Source of the DNA: an uncultured Pelagibacteraceae bacterium
GTDB taxonomy: Bacteria; Pseudomonadota; Alphaproteobacteria; Pelagibacterales; Pelagibacteraceae
Direction of reading: 5' to 3'
DNA length: 64,000 nucleotides
NCBI GenBank assembly: GCA_902605605.1
Contig: CACLDI010000001.1
Location: forward strand, 1 to 64,000
Made by a program: the position numbers and the translations under genes
Shown: positions 36,029-46,033 of the stretch, piece by piece
Numbering within the stretch: position 1 is the first letter of the stretch
Layout: every line of letters starts with the position of its first letter
Notes under the pieces: model-generated
What the model was told of the DNA's origin: nothing
What the model saw: the letters and a program-made list of their open reading frames with translations, nothing else
Databases searched by the model: none

Positions 36029-36584
36029 TTATAAAACAGCTACAAGTGGTGAAATTAATTACAACGGCATCGTTGTGAAAGAAATTTCACCTACAATGAA
36101 ATTAAATTTAAGAGGTAAAAAAAGAGAATTCTTTACAAATATAGGTAAAAATCTAAATATGCTTCTTCCAACAGAAGCTAATACCTCAACAATTAGTGAT
36201 AAATTAACAGCTATTTGGCTTAGCCCTGATGAATGGATGATAGTTACTAACGAAGTGGTAAAAAAAGATACAAATGAATATGAATTAAATAAAATACTTT
36301 TTAATGATATATCAAAAGTAAATTTAGGTTCCGTAGTTGATGTTACAGACCAAATTGTTCAATTAGAAATTAAAGGAAAAAATATCTACGAAATATTTTC
36401 AGCAGGAAGTCCATTCGATTTTAATGAATTTAGAGATAAGAAAGGTTCATCTGTGCAAACAATTTTGAATCATATAGATGTCATAATTCACAATAAAGGA
36501 GATCAAGTAGTTAATTTATTCGTTAGACGATCTTTTGCTGAACATCTTTGGTCCTGGATTAATGACAGTGCTTCAAGATTATAA
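36021..36584 (+). CDS. soxG: Sarcosine oxidase gamma subunit
   Basis: The smallest catalytic partner of the complex, 187 residues, with a GcvT-like fold. Recognisable phrases are LSPDEWMIVT near residues 68-77, SVVDVTDQIVQLEIKG near 100-115, and the C-terminal LFVRRSFAEHLWSWI. It ends the soxBDAG operon. No folate genes follow, unlike some other bacteria where purU or glyA is attached. The stop lies 2 bases from the end of a convergent gene. Confidence 0.93.
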   Translation: MLNYKTATSGEINYNGIVVKEISPTMKLNLRGKKREFFTNIGKNLNMLLPTEANTSTISDKLTAIWLSPDEWMIVTNEVVKKDTNEYELNKILFNDISKVNLGSVVDVTDQIVQLEIKGKNIYEIFSAGSPFDFNEFRDKKGSSVQTILNHIDVIIHNKGDQVVNLFVRRSFAEHLWSWINDSASRL

Positions 36585-36586
36585 AT

Positions 36587-37114
36587 TTAATTTTTTCTTC
36601 TAAAATTCCAAGGCATTTCAAATTTACCCTGCCAAATTCCAAGCTTATTATCCTTTGCATTTATTTCGTCTGAAATATATTTTTTAGAATATTTTCTATA
36701 AGCAACTGCATAACCGTTTGATACTAACCAAGAATTAAGATTTTCATTTCTTTTATAACATTCTCCAATAAGCCTATTATATCTATCAACATCCTTTATC
36801 TTACATTTTATAATTTGATTATTTATTTTTTTAGTTAATTTATCAGTAGAAACTCGTCCACATAAGTAGCTCTTGGAAAACGAAAAAACACTAATTGTTA
36901 GGTAAGGCTTTTTACATGTTTGTTTTTTTTCTGGAGCATCTATCCCATGTAACCTAATTTTTTTATTACTTATTTTAATTGTATCTCCGTCAATAACTTT
37001 TGCAAAACCAGTAATTTCTGTAATTTCTTCTGACTTAACATCATTGTAAGTAAATATAAAAACAACTAAACAAATTACAATCATTATTAAAATTTTTTTT
37101 TTGGTAAAAAACAT
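36587..37114 (-). CDS. Thermonuclease-like (SNase domain) secreted nuclease
   Basis: The 175-residue protein has an N-terminal hydrophobic segment (about residues 8-24), a signal peptide or anchor. An SNase fold follows, with AKVIDGDTIKISNKKIRLHGIDAPE, quoted as two motifs VIDGDTI and LHGIDAPE near 40-61. Later come DVDRYNRLIGECY and NSWLVSNGYAVAYRKYS. Catalytic Asp, Glu and Arg positions look conserved. It probably degrades DNA or RNA outside the cytoplasm. It is convergent with soxG and follows the MATE gene by 21 bases. Confidence 0.85.
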   Translation of the reverse strand: MFFTKKKILIMIVICLVVFIFTYNDVKSEEITEITGFAKVIDGDTIKISNKKIRLHGIDAPEKKQTCKKPYLTISVFSFSKSYLCGRVSTDKLTKKINNQIIKCKIKDVDRYNRLIGECYKRNENLNSWLVSNGYAVAYRKYSKKYISDEINAKDNKLGIWQGKFEMPWNFRRKN

Positions 37115-37135
37115 CTTTAAGTAATTTAGATCAAA

Positions 37136-38473
37136 TTATGTGATGACTAATTTATTTTTTATATAATATTTAACGTAAAAGAATAAAATAATTGATATTG
37201 ACCATTGAAATGTAGCCCAAATATAAAAAAATGTTTTGAAGTCTGCATTAATATATCTTGCAATATGAAATGACAATATGGGTACTATAACGTTTCTTAT
37301 AATATTATTTAACATGGCTTTTTCTGATTTTTTTAAAGCCATAAAAAACCCATTTGAAAGAAAGAAAATTGGATATGCTGGTAAGATAAAGGCTGATATT
37401 TTCAAGTACATAGAACCATATGCGATTACTTCAGAATTAGAAGAGAAGAATTTTGGCACAATGTCAGCACTTAAATATACAAGAACACCTGAGAATAACA
37501 TTAAATACAAACCATATTTTAATGATGTAAAATATGATTGTTCAACTCGCTTATAATATTTAGCTCCGATATTTTGAGCAATTATAGAAATAATTGCTGT
37601 ATTTATTCCTAAAATAGGAAGTAAAACAACCTGTTCAATTCTAGTTGCAGACCCATAACCTGCTACTGCATATTCGCTAGAAAAGCCAACATAAGTAAAA
37701 ACAATAGCAGCAGCTACTGAATATCCTAAGATAGCAACTGTTATTGGCATAGATTGAAAGAAAATATTTTTTAGAAAAAAATATTTTACTTTAAAATAAC
37801 TAAAAGTAATTTTCTTTATTCTTTCGTTAGTTAGAATTTTTCTAAGTACAATTAAAAGGGAAACAAATTGAGCAATTAGAGTTGCTACTCCAATTCCTGA
37901 TATTCCTAAAGCTGGTATAAACAAAAAACCAAAAATAAAAATAGGATTTAAGATTATATTAAGAAAAAAGGATAAAATTAAAGCATTTCTATATGTTACT
38001 GTGTCTCCTTCTGCATGCAAAAAAGAATTTAGTGCTACAACTAAAATAAACAATATTGTACCCAAGAAAATTATATTTATATATTTTAGACCTAGACTGG
38101 TAACCTCTGTCGTTGAATTCATTAATAGAAATACTTTTTCACCAAATGTAAAACCAAGTATTGATACGATTAACGAAATAATTATTGCATAGAAAATAAC
38201 ATTCACAAAATAACCTAAAACATTTTTTTCATTTTTCTCTCCAATACTACTACCAATCAAAGATGTACCAGCTACTGTTACACCAATAGATGTAGCAATT
38301 ATTATAAAGAAAATTGGAAATGACTTACTTAAAGCAGAAAGCGCTTCAGGAGATATTTTTCCAGCATAAAAGGTATCAACTATTGTATACAGGGTTTGAA
38401 AAAGAGTTCCTATACTAGCTGGTATTGCAAGCTTTCTGACTAAAGTTGAAACCTCATCTTTTAATAAATTCAT
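37136..38473 (-). CDS. MATE-family efflux transporter
   Basis: The 445-residue membrane protein has about 12 transmembrane segments in two similar halves. MATE features are PASIGTLFQTLYTIVDTFYAGK near residues 18-39, the ALSKSFPIFFII segment, and the second-half GYGSATRIEQVVLLPILGINTAI. Such proteins export organic cations, flavins or drugs using Na+ or H+. The substrate is not evident from the neighbours, a nuclease gene and trhO. Length is normal. Confidence 0.92.
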   Translation of the reverse strand: MNLLKDEVSTLVRKLAIPASIGTLFQTLYTIVDTFYAGKISPEALSALSKSFPIFFIIIATSIGVTVAGTSLIGSSIGEKNEKNVLGYFVNVIFYAIIISLIVSILGFTFGEKVFLLMNSTTEVTSLGLKYINIIFLGTILFILVVALNSFLHAEGDTVTYRNALILSFFLNIILNPIFIFGFLFIPALGISGIGVATLIAQFVSLLIVLRKILTNERIKKITFSYFKVKYFFLKNIFFQSMPITVAILGYSVAAAIVFTYVGFSSEYAVAGYGSATRIEQVVLLPILGINTAIISIIAQNIGAKYYKRVEQSYFTSLKYGLYLMLFSGVLVYLSADIVPKFFSSNSEVIAYGSMYLKISAFILPAYPIFFLSNGFFMALKKSEKAMLNNIIRNVIVPILSFHIARYINADFKTFFYIWATFQWSISIILFFYVKYYIKNKLVIT

Positions 38474-38491
38474 CTAGTTTGTTAAATGTTA

Positions 38492-39397
38492 TTAATATTC
38501 TTTTTGGAAGATATGTCTTTTTCCAACTTTTTTAGCAAGGTTAATTTGCTTTTGTCTCATTCTAAATCTTGTTTTTTGTTGATCTGTTAATTTATCGTGA
38601 CAATTTGGACATGAAACGCCTTCTTCATATTTTTTTGAATTTTTAACCTGTGGAGAAATTGGTTTTCTGCAACCACTACAAATTGAATAAGAACCAGATT
38701 TTAGACCATGTTTTAAACTAACTCTGTTATCAAAAACAAAACATTCACCTTTCCATAAACTTTTTTTTTGATTTGTCTTTTTTAAATAATTTAAAATACC
38801 ACCTTTTAATTGATACACATTACTAAAACCTTTTTTTTCTAGATAAACTGAAGCTTTTTCACAACGAATTCCACCGGTACAAAACATTGCGATAGGTTGA
38901 TTTTTTTTAAGATTTTTTAAATATTTTGGGAAATCCCTAAAATTATCAATATTTGGATTCGTGGAACCTTTAAAAGTACCAACATCATATTCAAATGGTT
39001 TTCTAGTATCAATAACAAGTGTTTTTTTATTCCTTATTAATTTATTCCATTTATTTGGGTCAACATGACTGTCTTTTTTTTTGATCATTTGACTAAGTTT
39101 TAAGTTCATAGGAACAACTTCAGTCTTAATTTTCACTCTAGGTTTATGAAACGGTTGAAACAAACTTTTTGATTTATTGAAACTATTGAAATCTTTAAAT
39201 TTTAAAATTTTTTTTAACTTATTAATAGTAGTTTTAATATCTGGTCCTTTACCAGAAATAGTGCCATTTACACCCTCTTTTGAAATTATTACTGTTCCTC
39301 GAATATTACTTTTTATTAAAACTTCATTTATCAATCTCTTATTTTTTTTTAAATACTTAATATTTAAAAACCTATAGAAACCAAATACTTCGTACAT
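38492..39397 (-). CDS. trhO: tRNA uridine(34) hydroxylase, rhodanese family
   Basis: TrhO-type (YceA) proteins hydroxylate uridine 34 of certain tRNAs. The 301-residue protein has the N-terminal domain with GTVIISKEGVNGTISG near residues 34-49, then a rhodanese domain with VIDTRKPFEYDVGTFKGS and the active-site loop MFCTGGIRCEKA (Cys173). A C-terminal pair of CxxC motifs (CSGCRKP, CPNCHDK) probably binds a metal. The length is normal. It touches the methyltransferase gene, sharing base 39397. Confidence 0.9.
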   Translation of the reverse strand: MYEVFGFYRFLNIKYLKKNKRLINEVLIKSNIRGTVIISKEGVNGTISGKGPDIKTTINKLKKILKFKDFNSFNKSKSLFQPFHKPRVKIKTEVVPMNLKLSQMIKKKDSHVDPNKWNKLIRNKKTLVIDTRKPFEYDVGTFKGSTNPNIDNFRDFPKYLKNLKKNQPIAMFCTGGIRCEKASVYLEKKGFSNVYQLKGGILNYLKKTNQKKSLWKGECFVFDNRVSLKHGLKSGSYSICSGCRKPISPQVKNSKKYEEGVSCPNCHDKLTDQQKTRFRMRQKQINLAKKVGKRHIFQKEY

Positions 39398-40044
39398 TAC
39401 AATTTCCTACATATAGTCATTCCATCACCTAAAGGGATTATGGTTTTATCTACTCTTTTATCGTTAGAGACAAATTCGTTAAAGTTTTTAATTGTTTTAG
39501 TAATTTTGTCATGTTCGTTTTTCTTTGCCACTTCTCCATACCAAAGGACATTATCAATTATAATTAAGCCACTTGTCTCAAGCAAACTCAATGATCTTTC
39601 ATAATATTCTTTGTAGTTTCCTTTATCGGCATCTATAAATATCAGTTCAAATTTTTCTTTAATTTCGTCTAAACTCTCTAGAGCTGGTTTAATTAAAGTT
39701 GTAATTTTATGATCTTGTTTTGCTTTTTTAAAAAAATTAATAGCAACTTTATTTGTTTGCTCATTTTTATCTAATGCAATTATTTTACCATCATCAGGTA
39801 ATGCTAATGACATAGATAAAGTACTTAAACCTGTAAATGTGCCAATTTCTAATATTTTTTTTATATTAGAAACTTTAATAATTAAATGAAGTAACTGAGT
39901 TTGTGAGATTGATATCTGCATTCTTTTTATGTCACCAAGTGATGTGTTGTACTCAATTATTTCTTTTTGAACTGGGTGAAGATTATGTCCATGTTCTAAA
40001 ATATAATCTTGCAGCTCTTGTGTAATATTAAGGTCTGAACCCAT
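39397..40044 (-). CDS. SAM-dependent O-methyltransferase (caffeoyl-CoA OMT-like)
   Basis: The 215-residue class I methyltransferase shows the SAM-binding ILEIGTFTGLSTLSMS near residues 61-76, IIALDKNE, and the metal-binding acidic segment ELIFIDADKGNYKEYYE near 130-146. IIIDNVLWYGEVA follows. This is the pattern of bacterial catechol/caffeoyl-CoA-type O-methyltransferases. The substrate is unknown. It lies 5 bases after gatB and abuts trhO, a modification gene, so an RNA-related target is possible but unproven. Confidence 0.87.
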   Translation of the reverse strand: MGSDLNITQELQDYILEHGHNLHPVQKEIIEYNTSLGDIKRMQISISQTQLLHLIIKVSNIKKILEIGTFTGLSTLSMSLALPDDGKIIALDKNEQTNKVAINFFKKAKQDHKITTLIKPALESLDEIKEKFELIFIDADKGNYKEYYERSLSLLETSGLIIIDNVLWYGEVAKKNEHDKITKTIKNFNEFVSNDKRVDKTIIPLGDGMTICRKL

Positions 40045-40049
40045 AAACT

Positions 40050-41522
40050 TTAAAGTTTCTTCTTTAAAATCTCATTTACTAATTGAGGGTTAGCTTTTCC
40101 ACCTGATACTTTCATTACTTGTCCAACAAAAAAACCAAATAATTTTACTTTACCTGATTTGTATTCATTGGCTTTTTCTCGATTATCATCAATTACTTTA
40201 TCAATTAGTGCTTCTAGAGCTTTAGGATCACTTTCTTGTTTTAATCCTTTTTCTTCAACTATTTTTTTTGGGTCTTTGTCCCCCTCCATCATGTTTTCAA
40301 AAACAGTTTTAGCTATTTTCCCAGAAATAGTTCCATCTTTAATTAAATTTATTAATTTTGATAAATTACCTGCACTTATGGGGCTTTCAGTGATTTCTAT
40401 ATTCTTTTCATTTAAAGCAGCAAACAACTCACCAATTATCCAGTTAGTAGCAAGTTTCACATCTGATTTTTTTATTACATTTTCAAAATAATTAGAGGTT
40501 TCATTATCTGAAACTAAAATGGTTGCCTCATAAGGAGATAGTTTGAATTTTTCAATAAATCTTTTTTTTTTTTCATCAGGTAACTCTGGAATTTCTAATT
40601 TTAACTTTTCTATAAAATCATCTGAAACCTCTAAAGGCAAAAGATCCGGATCAGGAAAATATCTATAGTCATGTGCATCTTCTTTTGATCGCATTGATCT
40701 TGTCTCATTTTTTTTAGTATCAAAAAGTCTAGTCTCTTGATCAATAGATTGGCCTTCCTCGATAAGATCTACTTGTCTATTAGCTTCGTATTCAATAGCC
40801 ATTTGCATAAATTTTATTGAGTTTACATTTTTAATTTCACATCTAGTTCCAAATACTTTAGATCCTTTTTTTCTAACAGAAACATTCACATCAGCTCTTA
40901 ATGAACCTTCTTGCATATTTCCGTCACAGGTTCCAAGATATCTCATTATTGATCTTAATTTTTTTACGTAAGCATTTACCTCATCAGGTGATCTTAAATC
41001 TGGTTTACTAACTATTTCCATTAAGGCAACCCCTGATCTATTTAGATCTACAAATGTATTTTTTGGGTCTAAATCATGTATGCTTTTACCAGCGTCTTGC
41101 TCTAAGTGTAATCTTTCAATACCAACCTCTTTTTGACCATCTGGCATATCTAAAATAACTTTTCCCTCACCTACAATTGGATCTTTAAATTGTGATATTT
41201 GATATCCTTGGGGTAGATCTGCGTAAAAATAATTTTTTCTATCAAAAACAGATCGTTTATTTATTTTGGCTTTTAGTCCTATACCGGTTTTTATTGCCTG
41301 TTTTACACAATATTCATTTATAACTGGCAACATACCTGGCAAAGCAGCATCTACTAAACTTACCTGAGTATTGGGTTCTGCACCAAATTTAGTTGATGAT
41401 GCTGAAAATAGCTTTGATTCTGAAGTAACTTGAGCATGAACTTCTAAGCCTATTACTACTTCATATTGATTATCTTTTCTGTTTATTAGATACTCTGATT
41501 TATCTTTACTCATTTTATCCAC
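40050..41522 (-). CDS. gatB: Aspartyl/glutamyl-tRNA amidotransferase subunit B
   Basis: GatB is the kinase and tRNA-binding subunit of GatCAB, which amidates Glu-tRNA(Gln) or Asp-tRNA(Asn). The 490-residue protein shows [12 protein letters not shown] near residue 18, [31 protein letters not shown], and [16 protein letters not shown]. The C-terminal YqeY-like tail ends in [16 protein letters not shown]. The length is normal. The start overlaps gatA by 13 bases. Presence of gatCAB suggests that glutaminyl- or asparaginyl-tRNA synthetase is absent. Confidence 0.96.
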   Translation of the reverse strand: MDKMSKDKSEYLINRKDNQYEVVIGLEVHAQVTSESKLFSASSTKFGAEPNTQVSLVDAALPGMLPVINEYCVKQAIKTGIGLKAKINKRSVFDRKNYFYADLPQGYQISQFKDPIVGEGKVILDMPDGQKEVGIERLHLEQDAGKSIHDLDPKNTFVDLNRSGVALMEIVSKPDLRSPDEVNAYVKKLRSIMRYLGTCDGNMQEGSLRADVNVSVRKKGSKVFGTRCEIKNVNSIKFMQMAIEYEANRQVDLIEEGQSIDQETRLFDTKKNETRSMRSKEDAHDYRYFPDPDLLPLEVSDDFIEKLKLEIPELPDEKKKRFIEKFKLSPYEATILVSDNETSNYFENVIKKSDVKLATNWIIGELFAALNEKNIEITESPISAGNLSKLINLIKDGTISGKIAKTVFENMMEGDKDPKKIVEEKGLKQESDPKALEALIDKVIDDNREKANEYKSGKVKLFGFFVGQVMKVSGGKANPQLVNEILKKKL

Positions 41523-42967
41523 CAGTCAGTAATTTTATTTTTAAAATCAATCTTTTCTTCCATTGCATATGCGATGTTTAATAAATTTTGTTCATCAAAT
41601 GCTTTTCCAATTATTTGTAGTCCCAAAGGATAACCCTTTGCATCATGACCAGCAGGTATCGAAATTCCAGGCAAACCTGCCAAATTTACTGGAACTGTAA
41701 AAATATCGTTTAAATACATAGAAACAGGATCATTTGTCTTTTCACCAATTTTAAATGCTGAACTTGGAGTTGATGGGGTTAAAATAGCATCAACTTTTTT
41801 ATAAGCTTCATCAAAATCATTTTTAATAAGCTTTCTTACTTTTTGAGCCTTAAGATAATATGCATCGTAATATCCTGATGATAAAACATAAGTCCCAATC
41901 ATTATTCTTCTTTGAACTTCTGCTCCAAAACCTTCAGATCTAGTTTTCTCATACATATCTATCAAATTTTCTCCATCAGCTCTAAATCCATATTTAACAC
42001 CATCATATCGCGCAAGATTAGATGAAGCTTCTGCGGGAGCTACAATATAATAAGTGGGTAAAGCATAATTAGTGTGAGGTAGTGAAATATCTATAATTTC
42101 TGCACCACACTCTTTTACATAATCAATACCTTTCTTCCAAAGATCTTCTATTTCCTTGGGCATTGCATCAACTCTATACTCTTTAGGTATTCCTATTTTT
42201 TTTCCTTTGATATTATTAGTTAATTCCTTAACATAATTGTTTCGCTTAAAATCTATGGAGGTAGAGTCTTTTTCGTCATAAGAACTAATGACCTCGTGTA
42301 ATAAAGCACAATCTCTTACGTTTTGAGCCATTGGTCCTGCTTGATCTAAAGAAGATGCAAATGCTACAATACCGTATCTTGAACAACTTCCATAAGTTGG
42401 TTTTAAACCAACAATGCCTGTGAATGATGCAGGTTGTCTAATTGAACCACCAGTATCTGTTCCAATTGTAATTGGTGTTAATTGTGCTGCAACAGCTGAA
42501 GATGAACCACCTGAGGATCCACCAGGAACTAAATCTTTATCAATTGGGTTCTGCACACAACCATAAAAACTTGTTTCATTAGAAGATCCCATAGCAAACT
42601 CATCACAATTTAATTTTCCAAGAAGAATAGCTCCCTCATTCCAAATATTTTGAGTAACTGTGGACTCATAAGTAGGAATGAAATTATTCAAAATTTTACT
42701 TCCTGCGGTAGTTTTGACATTTTTTGTACAAAATAGATCTTTAACAGCAATTGGTATACCAGGTAATTTTAAATCTAAATTAGGGTTTTCATCAAACTTT
42801 TTAGCTTTATCAATTGCAGCTGAAAAGTCTTCTGTTACATAGGCATTTAACTTTTTGGATTTTTCAGATCTTTCTACAAATGCTTTTATAACTTCAGTAG
42901 ATGAAAGTTTTTTATCTTTAATATTTTTAATTAATTCTGAAAGTGATTGTTTTGTAATATCAGACAT
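41510..42967 (-). CDS. gatA: Aspartyl/glutamyl-tRNA amidotransferase subunit A
   Basis: GatA is the amidase subunit that frees ammonia from glutamine. The Ser-cisSer-Lys triad is visible: Lys76 in [11 protein letters not shown], Ser151 in [14 protein letters not shown], and nucleophile Ser175 in [13 protein letters not shown]. Length 485 is typical. It shares base 42967 with the stop of gatC and overlaps gatB by 13 bases, so gatC-gatA-gatB form one translationally coupled operon. Confidence 0.97.
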   Translation of the reverse strand: MSDITKQSLSELIKNIKDKKLSSTEVIKAFVERSEKSKKLNAYVTEDFSAAIDKAKKFDENPNLDLKLPGIPIAVKDLFCTKNVKTTAGSKILNNFIPTYESTVTQNIWNEGAILLGKLNCDEFAMGSSNETSFYGCVQNPIDKDLVPGGSSGGSSSAVAAQLTPITIGTDTGGSIRQPASFTGIVGLKPTYGSCSRYGIVAFASSLDQAGPMAQNVRDCALLHEVISSYDEKDSTSIDFKRNNYVKELTNNIKGKKIGIPKEYRVDAMPKEIEDLWKKGIDYVKECGAEIIDISLPHTNYALPTYYIVAPAEASSNLARYDGVKYGFRADGENLIDMYEKTRSEGFGAEVQRRIMIGTYVLSSGYYDAYYLKAQKVRKLIKNDFDEAYKKVDAILTPSTPSSAFKIGEKTNDPVSMYLNDIFTVPVNLAGLPGISIPAGHDAKGYPLGLQIIGKAFDEQNLLNIAYAMEEKIDFKNKITDWWIK

Positions 42968-43254
42968 TATTCAATCACCTTTGGCACAACAAAATAATCC
43001 TCATTTTCCTGAGGAGAGTTTTTAATTATTTGGTCTCTTAAATTTTTACTTTTTACCTCATCATCTCTTAACTTTAATGTTGTTTCTGCAACCGAAGTTA
43101 AAGGTTGAACATTATCTGTCTTTAATTCATTAAGTTTTTCAATAAATTCAAAAATTGAATTTAAATCTCCTGCCAGTTTCTCTGCTTTTTTTTCATCAAC
43201 AGAAATTCTTGATAATTTTGATATGTGCTTTATTGTTTTAAGATCGATACTCAT
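42967..43254 (-). CDS. gatC: Aspartyl/glutamyl-tRNA amidotransferase subunit C
   Basis: GatC is the small stabilising subunit that wraps around GatA and GatB. The start is placed at 43254 ([19 protein letters not shown]), the typical N-terminus of about 95 residues; an upstream ATG at 43284 would add ten unlikely residues. The central [23 protein letters not shown] and the end motif [17 protein letters not shown] (both quoted only in part by family) are diagnostic. It is divergent from ruvX across a short spacer. Confidence 0.93.
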   Translation of the reverse strand: MSIDLKTIKHISKLSRISVDEKKAEKLAGDLNSIFEFIEKLNELKTDNVQPLTSVAETTLKLRDDEVKSKNLRDQIIKNSPQENEDYFVVPKVIE

Positions 43255-43304
43255 ATGATAATTAAATATGTCGCAAACTATCACTTAAGTCTAAATTATA
43301 CAAT

Positions 43305-43760
43305 ATGATCACTATAGAAGAGTTTAAAAAAAAACAGTCAGAAACATGTAGATTAATTGGTCTAGATCTTGGGTCTAAAAGAATTGGTGTTTCAATCTGT
43401 GATGAAAAACAATCTATAGCTACACCATTAAAAACATTAAATAAAACTAGTGCAGATAATTTAATCAATGAATTAAAAATGATTATCGAGGAGAATAGTA
43501 TTAAGGGAATTATAATAGGATATCCTATTAACATGGATGGAACTTTGGGCAGATCCGCCCAGTCTGTTCATGATGTCTCTAACAATCTTGATAAGAAATT
43601 AGATATTGATGTTTGTTTATGGGATGAAAGACTCTCAACGGTAGGTGCGTTCAATTTGTCTAGTCAATTAGATATAAATGTAACTAAAAGAGAGAAAAAT
43701 ATAGATCAGAATGCTGCTGCATTCATACTTCAAGGAGCAATAGATTTTTTAAATAATTAA
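43305..43760 (+). CDS. ruvX: Putative pre-16S rRNA nuclease / Holliday junction resolvase (RuvX/YqgF)
   Basis: The RNase H-like YqgF family processes the 5' end of 16S rRNA precursors in known cases and is also annotated as a Holliday junction resolvase. The 151-residue protein shows IGLDLGSKRIGVSICDE near residues 18-34, the GIIIGYPINMDGTLG motif, CLWDERLST, and IDQNAAAFILQG. The length is slightly long at the N-terminus. It is followed by pyrB. Confidence 0.9.
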   Translation: MITIEEFKKKQSETCRLIGLDLGSKRIGVSICDEKQSIATPLKTLNKTSADNLINELKMIIEENSIKGIIIGYPINMDGTLGRSAQSVHDVSNNLDKKLDIDVCLWDERLSTVGAFNLSSQLDINVTKREKNIDQNAAAFILQGAIDFLNN

Positions 43761-43802
43761 TGCTTGCCAACTGACTGTATTATAGTTATAGAGTTAATTT
43801 TA

Positions 43803-44744
43803 ATGGCATCTAAAACCAATAAAGCTATTAAAATCTCTCAAAAACATTTGTTAGGTATTCAAGATTTATCAGTTAGTGACATAAATATTATTCTTGATGA
43901 AGCTCAAACCTTTATAAAAGTAAATCGAAGTAAGAATAAAAAAATTGACGTTTTAAGAGGCAAAACTCAAATAAATCTCTTTTTTGAGCCGTCAACCAGA
44001 ACTCAAAGCTCATTTGAATTAGCAGGAAAAAGATTAGGAGCTGATGTGATGTCAATGAACATGGGTAATTCAGCAATTAAAAAAGGTGAAACACTAATTG
44101 ACACTGCTATGACTTTAAATGCAATGCATCCAGATATCATAGTGATTAGACATCAAGATTCAGGGGCTTGCAATCTTCTTTCACAAAAAGTTAATTGTGT
44201 AGTATTAAATGCTGGAGATGGGCGTAGAGAACATCCTACCCAAGCGTTACTAGATGCGCTAACAATAATTAACCGAAAAGATAAAATCCAAGGATTAAAA
44301 ATTGCAATATGTGGAGATATTTTGCATTCACGTGTAGCTAGATCAAATATTTACTTATTAACTATGCTTGGTGCTGAGGTAAATATAGTTGCTCCTACGA
44401 ATTTGATGCCAAAAGAAATAGAAAAATTTGGGGTTAATACTTTTACTGATATGAAAAAAGGACTGAAAGATTGTGACATTGTAATGATGTTGAGATTGCA
44501 AAATGAGAGAATGACCAGTTCTTTCTTGTCATCTAATAGAGAATATTATGAATACTATGGTTTAACACCAGACAAATTAGATCATGCAAAATCTGATGCT
44601 CTTATTATGCATCCAGGTCCAATGAACAGGGGTATCGAAATTGATACCAGGTTAGCTGATGATATTAACAAGAGTGTTATTAAGGAACAGGTTGAACTTG
44701 GTGTTGCTGTAAGAATGGCGTGTTTAAAAATATTTTGTGAATAA
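43803..44744 (+). CDS. pyrB: Aspartate carbamoyltransferase catalytic subunit
   Basis: PyrB joins carbamoyl phosphate and aspartate, the committed step of pyrimidine synthesis. The start is taken at the ATG at 43803 (MASKTNKA), which yields the normal 313 residues; an in-frame ATG at 43764 adds 13 unlikely residues. Motifs are [20 protein letters not shown] with the carbamoyl-phosphate loop STRT, the [14 protein letters not shown] segment, and HPGPMNRG. It is directly followed by the dihydroorotase-like gene with no gap, as in alphaproteobacterial pyrBC pairs. Confidence 0.95.
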   Translation: MASKTNKAIKISQKHLLGIQDLSVSDINIILDEAQTFIKVNRSKNKKIDVLRGKTQINLFFEPSTRTQSSFELAGKRLGADVMSMNMGNSAIKKGETLIDTAMTLNAMHPDIIVIRHQDSGACNLLSQKVNCVVLNAGDGRREHPTQALLDALTIINRKDKIQGLKIAICGDILHSRVARSNIYLLTMLGAEVNIVAPTNLMPKEIEKFGVNTFTDMKKGLKDCDIVMMLRLQNERMTSSFLSSNREYYEYYGLTPDKLDHAKSDALIMHPGPMNRGIEIDTRLADDINKSVIKEQVELGVAVRMACLKIFCE

Positions 44745-46031
44745 ATGAAAAAACAATACTTTATAAATGCAAATATTATAGATCCTCATAATTCATTAAA
44801 CGAAAATGGTGGATTAATTGTTGACGAAAATGGAAAGATCGAAGCAATAGGTAAAAAAGTAAACAACAATAATCTTCCATCTCGAGAAAAACCAATTGAT
44901 TTAAAAGGAAAATATATCTTCCCTGGTCTTGTGGATATGAGAGTGTTTGTAGGTGAACCAGGTTACGAATATAAAGAAAATTTTAGAACTCTAAGTAATG
45001 CTGCTTTATCTGGTGGTGTAACTTCTGTTGTCACTATGCCAAATACAGATCCAATTATAGATAATGTTTCTATTGTTGATTTTTTAAAAAGAAGAGGAAG
45101 AGATAAATCTAAGATAAATATTTTTCCTTGCGCATCTTTAACTCATAATATCGAAGGAACTAACATGACCGAATTTGGTCTTTTAGCCAAAAAAGGAATA
45201 ATTGCATTTACTGATGGCATCAAAACTATTCAAAATACAAGACTAATGTCCAGAATAATGAATTCAGCAAAAGACCTGGGTTGTTTAATTATGCAACACG
45301 CTGAAGATTTGCATTTATCAGAAAACGGTATGATTAATTCTGGAATAATTGCCTCAAAGCTAGGGCTGTCTGGAATACCAGATATTGCTGAAAGAATTAT
45401 AATTGAAAGAGATTTGACATTGCTTGAAAAAGTTAAATGTAGATATCACATCTCACAACTTTCTTCTTCGAAGTCTGTTAATATTATAAAACAAAGAAAA
45501 CAAGATATAAAATTTACATCAGGAGTTTCAATAAATAATTTATCTCTGAATGAAAATGACATTGGAGATTTTAGAACTTTTTTAAAATTATCCCCTCCTC
45601 TAAGAAAAGAAGAAGATAGAGAAGCATTGGTCCAAGGATTAAAAGATGGCGTGATTGATGTAATCGTTTCAGATCATAAACCTGAAGATGAAGAGTCTAA
45701 AAGATTAACATTTTCGCAAGCTGCAACAGGAGCATCAGGTATTGAAACGCTATTATCATTAAGCTTAGAATTATTTCATAATGGATCTATTAAACTTGAT
45801 ACTATAATTCAAGCATTGACTTCAAATCCTGCAAAAATATTAAATATAAATAAAGGAAACTTATCTATTGGAAATGAAGCTGATTTTTGTATTGTAGATA
45901 TAGACAAGCCTTGGGTTGTTAAAAAAGAAAATTTAATCTCTAAATCAAAAAATACATCTATAGAGGATAAAAAATTGCAAGGAAAAGTAACCAATACGTT
46001 TGTAAAAGGTCAGGAATTATTTAAAGTATAA
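44745..46031 (+). CDS. Dihydroorotase-like protein lacking metal ligands (PyrC homologue)
   Basis: The 428-residue protein has the full class I dihydroorotase fold (KYIFPGLVDMRVFVGEPG near residues 56-73, QHAEDLHLSENG, ATGASGIETLL). The zinc residues are not conserved: HxH is replaced by Arg66-Val-Phe68, the histidine of YHVCHLS by Gln238 in YHISQLSS, and DHAPH by DHKPE (310-314). Catalysis is unlikely. In several bacteria an inactive DHOase supports aspartate transcarbamoylase assembly (PyrX-like), and its place directly after pyrB fits that. A catalytic dihydroorotase should be encoded elsewhere. Confidence 0.9.
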   Translation: MKKQYFINANIIDPHNSLNENGGLIVDENGKIEAIGKKVNNNNLPSREKPIDLKGKYIFPGLVDMRVFVGEPGYEYKENFRTLSNAALSGGVTSVVTMPNTDPIIDNVSIVDFLKRRGRDKSKINIFPCASLTHNIEGTNMTEFGLLAKKGIIAFTDGIKTIQNTRLMSRIMNSAKDLGCLIMQHAEDLHLSENGMINSGIIASKLGLSGIPDIAERIIIERDLTLLEKVKCRYHISQLSSSKSVNIIKQRKQDIKFTSGVSINNLSLNENDIGDFRTFLKLSPPLRKEEDREALVQGLKDGVIDVIVSDHKPEDEESKRLTFSQAATGASGIETLLSLSLELFHNGSIKLDTIIQALTSNPAKILNINKGNLSIGNEADFCIVDIDKPWVVKKENLISKSKNTSIEDKKLQGKVTNTFVKGQELFKV

Positions 46032-46033
46032 AA

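Noticed and set aside
40159-40491. 110-codon open frame antisense to gatB
   Set aside because: Shadow of a conserved gene; low-complexity hydrophobic translation typical of the reverse strand of AT-rich genes.
43297-43302. TATACA as a -10 box for ruvX
   Set aside because: It ends two bases before the ruvX ATG, so transcription would begin inside the gene; no good -35 was seen at the right distance.
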